Shown here piece by piece: positions 17,189 to 26,027 of a stretch of 64,000 nt of DNA. Made by a program: the position numbers and the translations under genes. The stretch's first letter is position 1, and each line of letters begins with the position of its first letter. The notes under the pieces are model-generated. The model searched no databases. It worked only from the letters and a program-made list of their open reading frames with translations, and was not told where the DNA came from. Source of the stretch: Bacteroidales bacterium GP1 (GTDB lineage: Bacteria; Bacteroidota; Bacteroidia; Bacteroidales; Muribaculaceae); NCBI GenBank assembly GCA_001701105.1, contig DAAI01000009.1, positions 55,827 through 119,826 of the forward strand. The letters run 5' to 3'.

Positions 17189-19648
17189 ATGAACTTCAAT
17201 CAAATCATTGCCGGCGTAATGTTGATTATGGCCAACACTGTGTCAGCACAAGTGGTGATAAACATCGATGCTGATAAAAGAGGCCCGATGGTGGGCCCTA
17301 CTCATTACGGTATCTTCTATGAGGACATTAATCATGCTGCCGATGGTGGACTATATGCTGAATTGATAAGAAATCGCTCGTTTGAGGACGATTCGGTGCC
17401 TTGCAACTGGTTCAGCATAGGTAATGCCGAAATGTCATTAGTGAAGGATGATTTACTTAATAATGTTCAGCACAATGCTTTAAAGGTCATAATAAATAAT
17501 GAAGGCGATGGCATCCGCAACGCAGGATTCTGGGGTATGAATGCCGTCGAAGGGAAAGAATATAAACTTTCCTTCTGGGCTAAGAGCCCCACGAGCTACA
17601 AAGGGACAATCACTGCCCGGCTCCAATCTGCATCCGGCGAATCGCTCGGAGAAACGAAAATGAGGGTCGCACTATCTAAGGATTGGAAAAAATATACGAC
17701 TACCATTACTGCCACAGGCAATGATCCGAAGGCTGAATTTACCCTAACTTCTGATAAAGCCGGGGAAATTCAACTTGATGTGGTCAGTTTGTTCCCCCCC
17801 ACATTCAAAAATAGAGAGAACGGCATGCGGCCCGATCTTGCTCAGATGCTCGCTGATATGCGTCCTCGCTTCATGCGCTTTCCGGGGGGTTGTTTTGTTG
17901 AAGGACAGGATAGTCCTGACAACGCATTCAGATGGAAGCGCACCATCGGCCCAATTGAGCAACGCGAAGGACATCCGAATGTAAATTGGGGATACCGTAC
18001 AAGCGATGGCATTGGTTTTCATGAGTTTTTACAACTCGCGGAAGATCTTGGAGCAAAACCTCTATTTGTAGTCAATGTCGGCATATGGCACGGCGGATGT
18101 ACTCCCTACGATCAGATTGATGAATGGATCGAGGAATGTCTCGACGCACTTGAATATGCTAATGGTGATATAACAACAAAGTATGGCCGAATGCGCGCTG
18201 AAAACGGCCATCCTGAGCCTTTTAATCTTGAATATATCGAAATTGGCAACGAGAATTATAACTACAGTATGGAGGATAATTTTGACCAGAGTGACCATTA
18301 TCCTGAACGCTATATCCAGTTCTATAATGCCATCAAGAAGAAATATCCTTATGTAAAATGTATTGGTAATGTCGAATCATGGGCCACGGATTCTCCATCC
18401 TGGCGTAATGATTATCCCGTCGAAATCGTTGACGAACACTATTATAGAAATCCGCAATGGTTCGGAGAGAGATTCCACAAGTATGATAGTTACAATCGTT
18501 CAGGACCCCGCATATATGTCGGAGAATACGCTGTCACGAGTAATTTCGGAGAAAACGGAAATCTGAATGCTGCTCTGGGAGAGGCAGTATTTATGATGGG
18601 TATGGAAAACAATGCGGACATGGTGGTGATGAACTCCTACGCCCCAATATTCGTGAATGAAAATGATGCACGTTGGCGTCCGGATATGATTCGCTTCAAT
18701 TCCTCGCAAGCAATGGGTACACCATCATATTACGTACAAAACCTCTTTTCAAATAACATAGGGAAGCAGGTGCTAATAACCGACTTTACATATAATCTGA
18801 CCAAGCCAAAACCCGTTGAGGCCGATAAATCAAAGACCAAGCACATAGGCTTCGCCACATGGGGAACTGATGCCACATACCGTAATCCTCAACTTATCAT
18901 CAATGGCAGATCTATTCCATTGAGTGATATTTCACAATGGCATAAGGCCCTTGGAAACTGGACTATATCTAACGATGAAGTCAGGCAGCAGGGCAATAGT
19001 CAGCCGGCCATGATTGTATGTCCGGAACCCATTGATGCTGATACGTATACCTTTAAGGTTCAAGCTAAGAAGCTCGCTGGAGCGGAAGGCTTCATTGCGA
19101 TGTTCGGCCAGGAGGATGTGGACAATTATTTATGGTACAATGTCGGCGGATGGACCAATACGCTCAATAATGTGGAGCAGGCTTTTGATGGCAACAGGAA
19201 TCCAATATGCGATGGAACGCGTTTCAGTGTTGAACCCGGCCGATGGTATGATATTCAGGTCGATGTGGTTGGCGACAGCATAAAATGTTATCTCGATGGG
19301 CAACTTGATCTCTCCTGTAAAGCGAGGGAAAATTCTCAGTACGAAGGAGTTTTCGCCTCAACGACTATTGATGATTCGGAAAAGTTGATGTATGTAAAAG
19401 TTGTGAATGTGGGCAGTGGGTTTTCTGATGGAATTATCAATCTATGGAATTGTAGAGTCGATACGACTAAGGATGATCCTGTTACACTCATTCGCTTGTC
19501 ATCGGAAAAAGGGAGAGATGAAAATACTATGGATAATCCAGATAAAATCAGTCCCGTAACTGCACAGGCAGAGAAAATTTCTGAAACCGACATACGTTTC
19601 AATGTGCCTCCATATTCCGTCAATATTCTAAAAATCAAACTAAAATAA
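17189..19648 (+). CDS. Secreted GH51 alpha-L-arabinofuranosidase
   Basis: It releases arabinofuranose side groups from arabinoxylan or arabinan. A signal peptide (residues 1-20, ending VSA) exports the 819-residue protein. A CBM4_9-like beta-sandwich spans about residues 55-200. The GH51 barrel follows, with FMRFPGGCFVEG near 230, acid/base Glu355 in IGNENY and nucleophile Glu446 in YVGEYAV. A region of about 150 residues with a concanavalin-like sandwich (KLAGAEGFIAMFGQEDVDNYLWYNVGGW, ~630-760) is inserted into the C-terminal beta-domain, which ends VPPYSVNILKIKL. This larger architecture is common in Bacteroidetes GH51 enzymes. It is monocistronic but fits functionally with the xylan genes at the left end. 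Confidence 0.93.
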   Translation: MNFNQIIAGVMLIMANTVSAQVVINIDADKRGPMVGPTHYGIFYEDINHAADGGLYAELIRNRSFEDDSVPCNWFSIGNAEMSLVKDDLLNNVQHNALKVIINNEGDGIRNAGFWGMNAVEGKEYKLSFWAKSPTSYKGTITARLQSASGESLGETKMRVALSKDWKKYTTTITATGNDPKAEFTLTSDKAGEIQLDVVSLFPPTFKNRENGMRPDLAQMLADMRPRFMRFPGGCFVEGQDSPDNAFRWKRTIGPIEQREGHPNVNWGYRTSDGIGFHEFLQLAEDLGAKPLFVVNVGIWHGGCTPYDQIDEWIEECLDALEYANGDITTKYGRMRAENGHPEPFNLEYIEIGNENYNYSMEDNFDQSDHYPERYIQFYNAIKKKYPYVKCIGNVESWATDSPSWRNDYPVEIVDEHYYRNPQWFGERFHKYDSYNRSGPRIYVGEYAVTSNFGENGNLNAALGEAVFMMGMENNADMVVMNSYAPIFVNENDARWRPDMIRFNSSQAMGTPSYYVQNLFSNNIGKQVLITDFTYNLTKPKPVEADKSKTKHIGFATWGTDATYRNPQLIINGRSIPLSDISQWHKALGNWTISNDEVRQQGNSQPAMIVCPEPIDADTYTFKVQAKKLAGAEGFIAMFGQEDVDNYLWYNVGGWTNTLNNVEQAFDGNRNPICDGTRFSVEPGRWYDIQVDVVGDSIKCYLDGQLDLSCKARENSQYEGVFASTTIDDSEKLMYVKVVNVGSGFSDGIINLWNCRVDTTKDDPVTLIRLSSEKGRDENTMDNPDKISPVTAQAEKISETDIRFNVPPYSVNILKIKLK

Positions 19649-19689
19649 CCGAATTTATTGGTTTACCTTTGATCCTAATGGATAAATTA

Positions 19690-19724
19690 TCCGGGAGACA
19701 GCGAGTAACAGCGTATCTCCCGGA
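19690..19724 (+). terminator. Terminator of the GH51 gene
   Basis: TCCGGGAGA pairs perfectly with TCTCCCGGA (9 bp) followed by CAATTTATTATG. It lies between convergent genes and may serve both. Confidence 0.6.
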
Positions 19725-19747
19725 CAATTTATTATGACCCATTTCCG

Positions 19748-21034
19748 TCATAATGATTTTAGCCATCCGGTGATTATTTCCAATATTTCAGGGGCGATTG
19801 TTTCTTCTATCATGGCATACTCATCAACCGAACCGATGGAACAATGTTGAAACAAATGATTCAACCCTTCCAACTCTCTGATTAAATTAATAGAATTTAC
19901 CGGTAGACCCTTCTTTAAAGCATCTAAATTTTCACGGGATGATACTTGAGTATCTTTCGTGCCATTTAATGCCAAAACCGGACAGTCTATTTTTCCCAAT
20001 TTATCCTTAATATCTAAAGCAAGGAAATATTGCATATAGGGAGTGGAGATTTGCTGCCTCACAGTTTGCAGGTTTCGTTTTAATTCGACGGGTAATTCCG
20101 AGTTTTCCATTCTTTGTAACGCCGAAGAATCATTACGGAATAATAACGATAAAATATCACAATACTCATCTATCACAGCTTGGGAATATCCCGCCTTCGA
20201 TAAAGCATATCTATTCTGATTCATTAAGGTTTCCTTACCGGATATTGCCATTCCTGCCAGGCATACAATGAAATCCACCTTATTTTCAGCTCCTAACATC
20301 ATTGCGATTGTTCCCCCTTCGCTATGCCCGAGCGCTCCCACATTATTGAATCTATTTCGTAATAATTCAATCCCGGCCAGCGCATCGGCCGCAAGATCAG
20401 CAGTGGTGCAATTCACCGCATCGCCTGTTGATTCAGCAAATCCACGGTCGTCATACCGTAAGGTCGCTATTCCATTTCTTGCCAACGCATCCGCAATTAC
20501 GGCAAACGGTTTATGATTAAAAACCTCCTCATCACGATTCTGACTACCGCTTCCGGTAATCAATATCAAAACGGGAGTTTCACGGTCATATCCTTCAGGT
20601 AAGGTCAGGGTGCCTTTCAATGTTGCATCACCATTTTCAAAACTCACTTCTTCTTGCGAATATGGATAAGGAGGCCGTGGAGTCTGCGGTCGGTTGGGTA
20701 TGTTCTCACCAGGAGATAATATCAACGGGAAACTCATGCCCCTTTGCGTGAATGTTCCGGTTAGTCTTGAATCTTTAAAACTCCCTGTGAAGGAAGCCCC
20801 TATCAGCGGAATGTTGATAGAGATGCTGTCATTTGCAGATATTGTAACCTTCATGGGAATTCCTTTTACTCCTTGAGCAGGTGAATCAAGCGTAGGATTG
20901 TTTTCATCCAAATGAAATACCAACGGCAATTTTATTCCTTGCACGTTCAATTCCCCCGACCATGCACCTGTGTAGGTATTTGCATAGCAAATAACGGTTC
21001 CCAAGAGCAAAATCAGTAACACTAACTTTCTCAT
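19748..21034 (-). CDS. Exported alpha/beta hydrolase (S9/dienelactone hydrolase-like) with N-terminal beta-domain
   Basis: The 428-residue protein has a signal peptide (about residues 1-18). Next comes a beta-rich domain of roughly 110 residues (WSGELNVQGIKLPLVFHLDE), which is found in many Bacteroidetes hydrolases of this type. The C-terminal alpha/beta hydrolase domain has an oxyanion segment LITGSGSQNRDE near 180, YDDRGFAEST near 215 and the nucleophile elbow GHSEGG near 253. A late Asp (LNGTKDTQV) and His (LNHLFQH) complete a triad. The substrate is not known; esters or small peptides are possible. It is the last gene of a three-gene leftward unit, 23 bases after the lipoprotein gene. Confidence 0.85.
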   Translation of the reverse strand: MRKLVLLILLLGTVICYANTYTGAWSGELNVQGIKLPLVFHLDENNPTLDSPAQGVKGIPMKVTISANDSISINIPLIGASFTGSFKDSRLTGTFTQRGMSFPLILSPGENIPNRPQTPRPPYPYSQEEVSFENGDATLKGTLTLPEGYDRETPVLILITGSGSQNRDEEVFNHKPFAVIADALARNGIATLRYDDRGFAESTGDAVNCTTADLAADALAGIELLRNRFNNVGALGHSEGGTIAMMLGAENKVDFIVCLAGMAISGKETLMNQNRYALSKAGYSQAVIDEYCDILSLLFRNDSSALQRMENSELPVELKRNLQTVRQQISTPYMQYFLALDIKDKLGKIDCPVLALNGTKDTQVSSRENLDALKKGLPVNSINLIRELEGLNHLFQHCSIGSVDEYAMIEETIAPEILEIITGWLKSL

Positions 21035-21057
21035 ATTTAATTTAATAACTTAAATAA

Positions 21058-22545
21058 TTAATCTACAAATTTCACCGGAATAGTTTCTCCTTCGAGAGCC
21101 TTCACAATCTCGGAGCGGGAGAATTTGAAAGGAGCTACAAAAAATTCCGGCATATTGTACGATTTCATAAAATTAGCGTAGTGATCCGGATTCTCTTGAG
21201 GCAAGATAAATGCTTTGGAATCCTTACCATCCTTGCTTATGTATGCGATATATGGATGTGTATATTGGCCATCCTCTCGGCGGGAACTAAACACAATCCA
21301 TCTTGAATTCGACGACCATGAATGATAGCTTTCGGATTCATTGCTGTTGGCATTGGAAAGTGGCCGTTCCTCCCCTGTTGCAAGATCGGTTACGAAAAGA
21401 TCGCTTTCAGAATGAGGCAGATGAAACGTTCCGAATGGAGCTTTGCAATAAAGAAGCAACTTGCCATCGGGTGATATTCTCGGGTGTAACGCGCTTTGAC
21501 CTTGAGCCGAGGCATACACTACCGTATCGGGCTCCGAGAAATTACGGCTTTCGGGATCGAATCTGCGACTTAGAATATCATAACGAATCTCTTTATAATA
21601 ATCTTTTTCCGTTTCAGGCCCCACTCCTTCAGGATACCTGGCGGCCGCGTAATATAAGATTTTGCCATTGGGATGCCAGCCGGGATAGGTTTCCAGAAGA
21701 TTAGGATCGTTTGCCACATTCTTCATTGTCTCCCCCTTTATGTCATAGAGAATAATATCAGAGCGGAGATCAAACACTTCCGGTCGGGTATCGCTGAAAG
21801 AGAAAAACATCTGTCGCGTTTCATTAGTGGAATATGCGATGAAATCATGTGTAGGATGCCATGCCGTATAGACTCCGGATGTGATAGTGCTGTCGCTTTT
21901 TAAATTAATCTTTTTGATGGAATCCCCCGCCATTATAAGAGTACCTCCATTATTCAGACGCACATGGATTTGGGATGCACCGTCGCTGTAATTATTCCGC
22001 GGCACATGGCAGTTGATACAGAACTGGCGCCCTTGCGTGGTGTGTGTTGAATTATTGAATACAAGGTTCTCATCCCATGAAGTGAGATCACGCTGACATA
22101 TTGATAATGAACCGAACTGACTGTACAAAGGCTCAATCAATCTATAACTCAAATATGGGTCAATCTCCTCCAGGGCAACCATATTGGAGAATATATAGCG
22201 GTTCCATTTCCCGGTTGTATCCTTTACGAAGATTTCATATTTCAGATCTTTCCCTTTTGATTCTTCTAACAGGGTATGCCATTCCTTCAAATTCAATTTC
22301 ACCACGCGCCCATTCTCAACTATTTCCTTTCCGGCCGGAGAACTTATTCTGGTAATAAATTCCTCTCCCGGAATTTTTATCTCGAAATTCAATGGAGCGA
22401 TATTCGGGGGAATAATAAGATCAGTATAGTCCGGATAAATCTCCGGCTTTATGGAGGCGTCGGTCACTCCTTCTGTAGGTACGCTTACTGTTGAACAGGC
22501 TGATAACAGGCCCAATACAAACAATAGATATATATATCGTTTCAT
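21058..22545 (-). CDS. Lipoprotein with TolB-like (PD40) beta-propeller and a single CxxCH heme motif
   Basis: A lipobox LLSACS puts Cys16 at the mature N-terminus, so the 495-residue protein is likely anchored in a membrane facing the periplasm or the cell surface. An Ig-like segment (LNFEIKIPGEEFITRISSP) comes first. A cysteine-bearing stretch follows with Cys176, Cys179 and His180 in FCINCHVP, a canonical c-type heme attachment motif. Propeller repeats follow, such as AWHPTHDFIAYSTNE, YPGWHPNGKILYYAAA, LHPRISPDGKLLLYC and YHSWSSNSRWIVFSS. Members occur in gut Bacteroidetes annotated as PD40 or cytochrome-c-biogenesis-like proteins, with no proven role. It lies 22 bases after the DUF6057-like gene. 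Confidence 0.8.
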   Translation of the reverse strand: MKRYIYLLFVLGLLSACSTVSVPTEGVTDASIKPEIYPDYTDLIIPPNIAPLNFEIKIPGEEFITRISSPAGKEIVENGRVVKLNLKEWHTLLEESKGKDLKYEIFVKDTTGKWNRYIFSNMVALEEIDPYLSYRLIEPLYSQFGSLSICQRDLTSWDENLVFNNSTHTTQGRQFCINCHVPRNNYSDGASQIHVRLNNGGTLIMAGDSIKKINLKSDSTITSGVYTAWHPTHDFIAYSTNETRQMFFSFSDTRPEVFDLRSDIILYDIKGETMKNVANDPNLLETYPGWHPNGKILYYAAARYPEGVGPETEKDYYKEIRYDILSRRFDPESRNFSEPDTVVYASAQGQSALHPRISPDGKLLLYCKAPFGTFHLPHSESDLFVTDLATGEERPLSNANSNESESYHSWSSNSRWIVFSSRREDGQYTHPYIAYISKDGKDSKAFILPQENPDHYANFMKSYNMPEFFVAPFKFSRSEIVKALEGETIPVKFVD

Positions 22546-22567
22546 AACATTATTAATCGGATAATAA

Positions 22568-24001
22568 TCATTCCCCCCTCATCATCTCTTCGGCACGGAG
22601 AGCCATCAGGAAGTCATAATCCGGCATTGTCTTTACAAGAGAAGGATTATCGATATATTTCTGCATGTCTTCTGCCCAGCGCCGATGGAACATAGTGCGC
22701 ATAAGAAGGTTATTGAATTTTTTGGCGAATTTCATATCCCCGTTCATTATTGCATTCAATACAATATATTTGATGAAGTAGGCTTTGTTGCCATATTGGA
22801 CCACATGCTCCGTGGCCCATCGATGCGACTGATTGAACCTTCCCATATGATGATTCACGGGAACATATACGAAACCGGTGATCGTATAGCGTTCATCATG
22901 TCTCGGATCCGTAAAACCTGCTGTCATATTTCCCAAGTCGCGTTGTCCTCTTCCTGAATATGCTCTTGCAAGATTTTCAAGCACGCACATGGTATAATTG
23001 GGCGATTCTTTAGTGAGCGACATGATATGCAGAATCTTATTCCAGTCTTTCTTCTCAATGGCTTCAGTCATCAGAACCGTGGCTCTGAATTGCTCGCTTT
23101 TTTTATTGTCAGCCTTGAAGTTGAACACTATTCCTAAGCCATACAGAACGATGCCGAGACATATCAATATCTTTGATGAATTCAACCTCGTAATATTGGT
23201 GAAAGGTCGAAGAACGGAAGAAATCAACATAATGATCGAAGCAAACACAAACGGGCTCCATAGATACCAGTCATAACCTTCCATTGTCAATTCAGGCAAC
23301 CCTTTTAGATATAGATAATCATTGTCAACGGTCGTCCCGGTAAAGTACCGGTAATATATAAGAGGAATGATAATCACCAATATTAAAGTACTGACAGCTG
23401 ATACTGAAGATGGAATAATCTTATATTTCTTTGAATTGATGCAGATATCTATCACGCACATCACAGCCGGAAGAAGGGAGAAAAACCCTGCTATCGGATA
23501 AAGCAGCGACAAGATTATGGGAATTGCGATTCTTGCATATGAATATTTATCGTACACTGAATAGAGACAATACGCACCGAGAGAAAATGTGAATCCGAGA
23601 GTATTGTAAAACACGTAACCTTGAGCTTCAAAAGTGAAACAAGCCTCATCAAAATGCAATACCGAAGCGAGCAGACAGAATGGTATAAGATAGCAGAACG
23701 TCCGCATCCCTGCGGAGATATTGAAAGAGACTTTGAACAGCCATGCATCGAACAGCCATAATAATATCAGCACTCCTGCACCCAATGCCGGATAATATAA
23801 AAGTTGCGTAAGGAATGTACCGACAAATCTGAACACCCCTCCCGGATAATGCAAAAATTGCCTTAAGCTATCCAAACCCGGTTCAAAAAGCGACATTTCA
23901 TCATACCATCTTAGAACATAGGCATTCTTCACAGCCAGAATCCAAAATGCAAATATCAGGAATATAGCAGCCGGTAATATCTTCAATAGAGTTCGTTTCA
24001 T
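22568..24001 (-). CDS. Polytopic membrane protein, DUF6057-like
   Basis: The 477-residue protein has about nine to ten hydrophobic segments in its first 310 residues. A soluble tail follows with helical, TPR-like character (AIEKKDWNKILHIMSLTKESPNYTM, CVLENLARAYSGRGQRDLGNM, FKKYIVLNAIMNGDMKFAKKF-type sequence). This matches the DUF6057 group of Bacteroidales, whose function is unknown. The arrangement of membrane domain plus repeat tail resembles glycosyltransferase- or O-antigen-ligase-like proteins but carries no recognisable active-site motif. It is the first gene of the unit with the heme-motif lipoprotein and the hydrolase. The -7 box ends only five bases before the ATG, which would give an almost leaderless mRNA. 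Confidence 0.72.
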   Translation of the reverse strand: MKRTLLKILPAAIFLIFAFWILAVKNAYVLRWYDEMSLFEPGLDSLRQFLHYPGGVFRFVGTFLTQLLYYPALGAGVLILLWLFDAWLFKVSFNISAGMRTFCYLIPFCLLASVLHFDEACFTFEAQGYVFYNTLGFTFSLGAYCLYSVYDKYSYARIAIPIILSLLYPIAGFFSLLPAVMCVIDICINSKKYKIIPSSVSAVSTLILVIIIPLIYYRYFTGTTVDNDYLYLKGLPELTMEGYDWYLWSPFVFASIIMLISSVLRPFTNITRLNSSKILICLGIVLYGLGIVFNFKADNKKSEQFRATVLMTEAIEKKDWNKILHIMSLTKESPNYTMCVLENLARAYSGRGQRDLGNMTAGFTDPRHDERYTITGFVYVPVNHHMGRFNQSHRWATEHVVQYGNKAYFIKYIVLNAIMNGDMKFAKKFNNLLMRTMFHRRWAEDMQKYIDNPSLVKTMPDYDFLMALRAEEMMRGE

Positions 24002-24005
24002 TTTG

Positions 24006-24013
24006 CAAATTTA
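24006..24013 (-). promoter_or_regulatory. -7 box of the DUF6057-lipoprotein-hydrolase operon
   Basis: Minus-strand TAAATTTG immediately upstream of the ATG at 24001. No TTG box at the usual distance; if used, transcription would begin at or next to the start codon. Confidence 0.35.
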
Positions 24014-24107
24014 ATAAATAAATGACAATCTACCATATAAGAAAGCATAATTCTGTACGAAATCGGACTAATCTTAGTCAATATGAGTTCTGATAATTAA
24101 TATGTTA

Positions 24108-24115
24108 TAATTTTG
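24108..24115 (+). promoter_or_regulatory. -7 box upstream of aspT-aspD
   Basis: TAATTTTG about 160 bases before the preferred aspT start. The -33 box is not evident. The spacing leaves a leader of about 150 bases. Confidence 0.4.
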
Positions 24116-24274
24116 GCATTTAAATTGTATATACCGAGCCGCATACATTTATCCGGACACTTCAATCATTTAATTCCTCCGGACTTTAATATAGGTACCG
24201 GATTAAACCGTTGGGGGGATTAAGGCATTATAATAATGACAGAGTATTTTAAACCATCGTTCAAAATTGCTGAA

Positions 24275-25984
24275 ATGGAAATAATAGATTGGCTGATAAA
24301 GACCTTACGAGAGAACCCTGCAATCGCAATCTTTCTAACAATCGGGATTGGTTTCTGGATTGGACGATTCAAATATAAATCTTTTTCCCTTGGCACCGTC
24401 ACTTCCGTGCTATTGGTTGGAGTGCTTGTCGGCCAACTTGATATTCCCGTGCCCGGACCGCTTAAACAAGTGTTCTTCCTATTATTTCTATTTGCGATAG
24501 GATATAGCGTCGGGCCTCAATTCTTCGCCTCTTTGAAAGGAGCCGGATTGAAGCAAGTTCTGTTTGCCGTAGTGATGTGTGTCATTATCCTGGGCACGAC
24601 TATCGGTGTGGCGTTTCTCTTCCATTACAATCCCGGCGAGGCTGCGGGATTATTTGCCGGCGCACAGACCGTTTCGGCCGTGATTGGGGTGGCGGGAGAT
24701 GCTATTCAGACAATGAACGCTTCTGATGCTGATAAACAGGCTTGGACCAATATTATCCCCGTGGCATATGCCGTGACTTATATTTTTGGCACGATTGGGT
24801 CGGCCTGGATACTTGGTTCTTTCGGACCGATGATGCTCGGTGGGTTGAAAAAGGTTCGCCAACAGACTGAAGACCTTGAACGAAGCATGAATGAAGATCC
24901 TGCAGATTCGGATCCGGCGTTGTTCAATGCATGGCGTCCGATAGTCTATCGAGCATACAAGGCCACGAGCGATTATTTCAGTCAACAGCGCTCAGTGCAG
25001 GAGATTGAAGATTATATGGCATCCGGCAATCGGAGGATTTTTGTGGAAAGAGTCCGCTCCGGAAATAATATAGTTACCCAACCTCTACCGGATTATAAAA
25101 TTCAAAATGGTGATGAGATTGTGGTATCAGGACGCCGAGAGTTCATCATCGAAGATGAGTCGTGGATTGGTGAAGAGGTATCTGATCCTGTCTTATTATC
25201 CTTCCCTGTTGAGGAGATCCCGGTAATGGTGGCATCAAGACAAGTTGCCGGAACCACTGTTGAAGATTTCCGCAAATCAAAACGCAATCATGGTGTAATG
25301 ATAGGCAGTATCCGACGGGGCGGAGTGCAGATACCGGTTCTTAATCAGACCAGGCTTGAACGCGGCGACATTCTGACTCTCACAGGTCCTGCCAATAATG
25401 TAAATGCAGCCGCAAGTTATATCGGTTATGCCGATAAACCCACCACTGCATCGGATATGGTATTTGTAGGACTCGGAATAGCCATCGGGGCTCTTATTGG
25501 AGCCATTACACTCCGGCTTGGAGGAGTTCCTATCAGTCTATCGACAAGTGGGGGTGCCTTGATAGCGGGTTTGGTTCTCGGGTGGCTCCGCTCTAAGCAC
25601 CCCACTTTCGGACGCATTCCCGATTCAGCTGTCTGGATTTTCAATAACGTTGGTCTGAATATGTTTATCGCCGTAATTGGCATTTCCGCCGGACCGACAT
25701 TCATATCAGGCTTGCAACAGGTGGGATGGCAACTTCTCGCGGCCGGAGCGATAGCCACGACTGTTCCTCTGATTTTAGGAATCCTTATCGGTGATAAGTT
25801 ATTCAAATTTCATCCTGCCATAAATCTCGGTTGTGTAGCCGGAAGCCGTGTCACAACTGCAGCCCTCGGTGCAATTCAGGATTCATTGCAATCCACAATC
25901 CCGGCTATGGGTTATACAATTACTTATGCCATTGGAAATACATTGCTTATTCTTTGCGGACTTGTGATGGTATTTGTGATGTAA
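24275..25984 (+). CDS. aspT: Aspartate:alanine antiporter
   Basis: AspT brings in aspartate in exchange for alanine across the inner membrane. Coupled to cytoplasmic aspartate decarboxylation it consumes a proton inside and builds proton-motive force. The protein has two five-helix membrane halves: residues ~10-175, with FFLLFLFAIGYSVGPQFFASL, and ~395-569, with MFIAVIGISAGPTFISGLQ. Between them lies a cytoplasmic region with two TrkA-C-like domains (NGDEIVVSGRREFI and RGDILTLTGPANNV), the AspT/AAE family plan. An in-frame ATG at 24236 would add 13 residues; METEIIDW-like starts at 24275 suit the family better. aspD follows by 43 bases. Confidence 0.93.
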   Translation: MEIIDWLIKTLRENPAIAIFLTIGIGFWIGRFKYKSFSLGTVTSVLLVGVLVGQLDIPVPGPLKQVFFLLFLFAIGYSVGPQFFASLKGAGLKQVLFAVVMCVIILGTTIGVAFLFHYNPGEAAGLFAGAQTVSAVIGVAGDAIQTMNASDADKQAWTNIIPVAYAVTYIFGTIGSAWILGSFGPMMLGGLKKVRQQTEDLERSMNEDPADSDPALFNAWRPIVYRAYKATSDYFSQQRSVQEIEDYMASGNRRIFVERVRSGNNIVTQPLPDYKIQNGDEIVVSGRREFIIEDESWIGEEVSDPVLLSFPVEEIPVMVASRQVAGTTVEDFRKSKRNHGVMIGSIRRGGVQIPVLNQTRLERGDILTLTGPANNVNAAASYIGYADKPTTASDMVFVGLGIAIGALIGAITLRLGGVPISLSTSGGALIAGLVLGWLRSKHPTFGRIPDSAVWIFNNVGLNMFIAVIGISAGPTFISGLQQVGWQLLAAGAIATTVPLILGILIGDKLFKFHPAINLGCVAGSRVTTAALGAIQDSLQSTIPAMGYTITYAIGNTLLILCGLVMVFVM

Positions 25985-26027
25985 TGGCAATACTGACATC
26001 TTAATAATCTATAAAAACATTAATTAT

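Noticed and set aside
23700..24235. Toxin-antitoxin or phage-defence genes
   Set aside because: No small paired ORFs or nuclease, helicase or reverse transcriptase modules were found here or elsewhere in the window; recQ and dprA are in housekeeping contexts.
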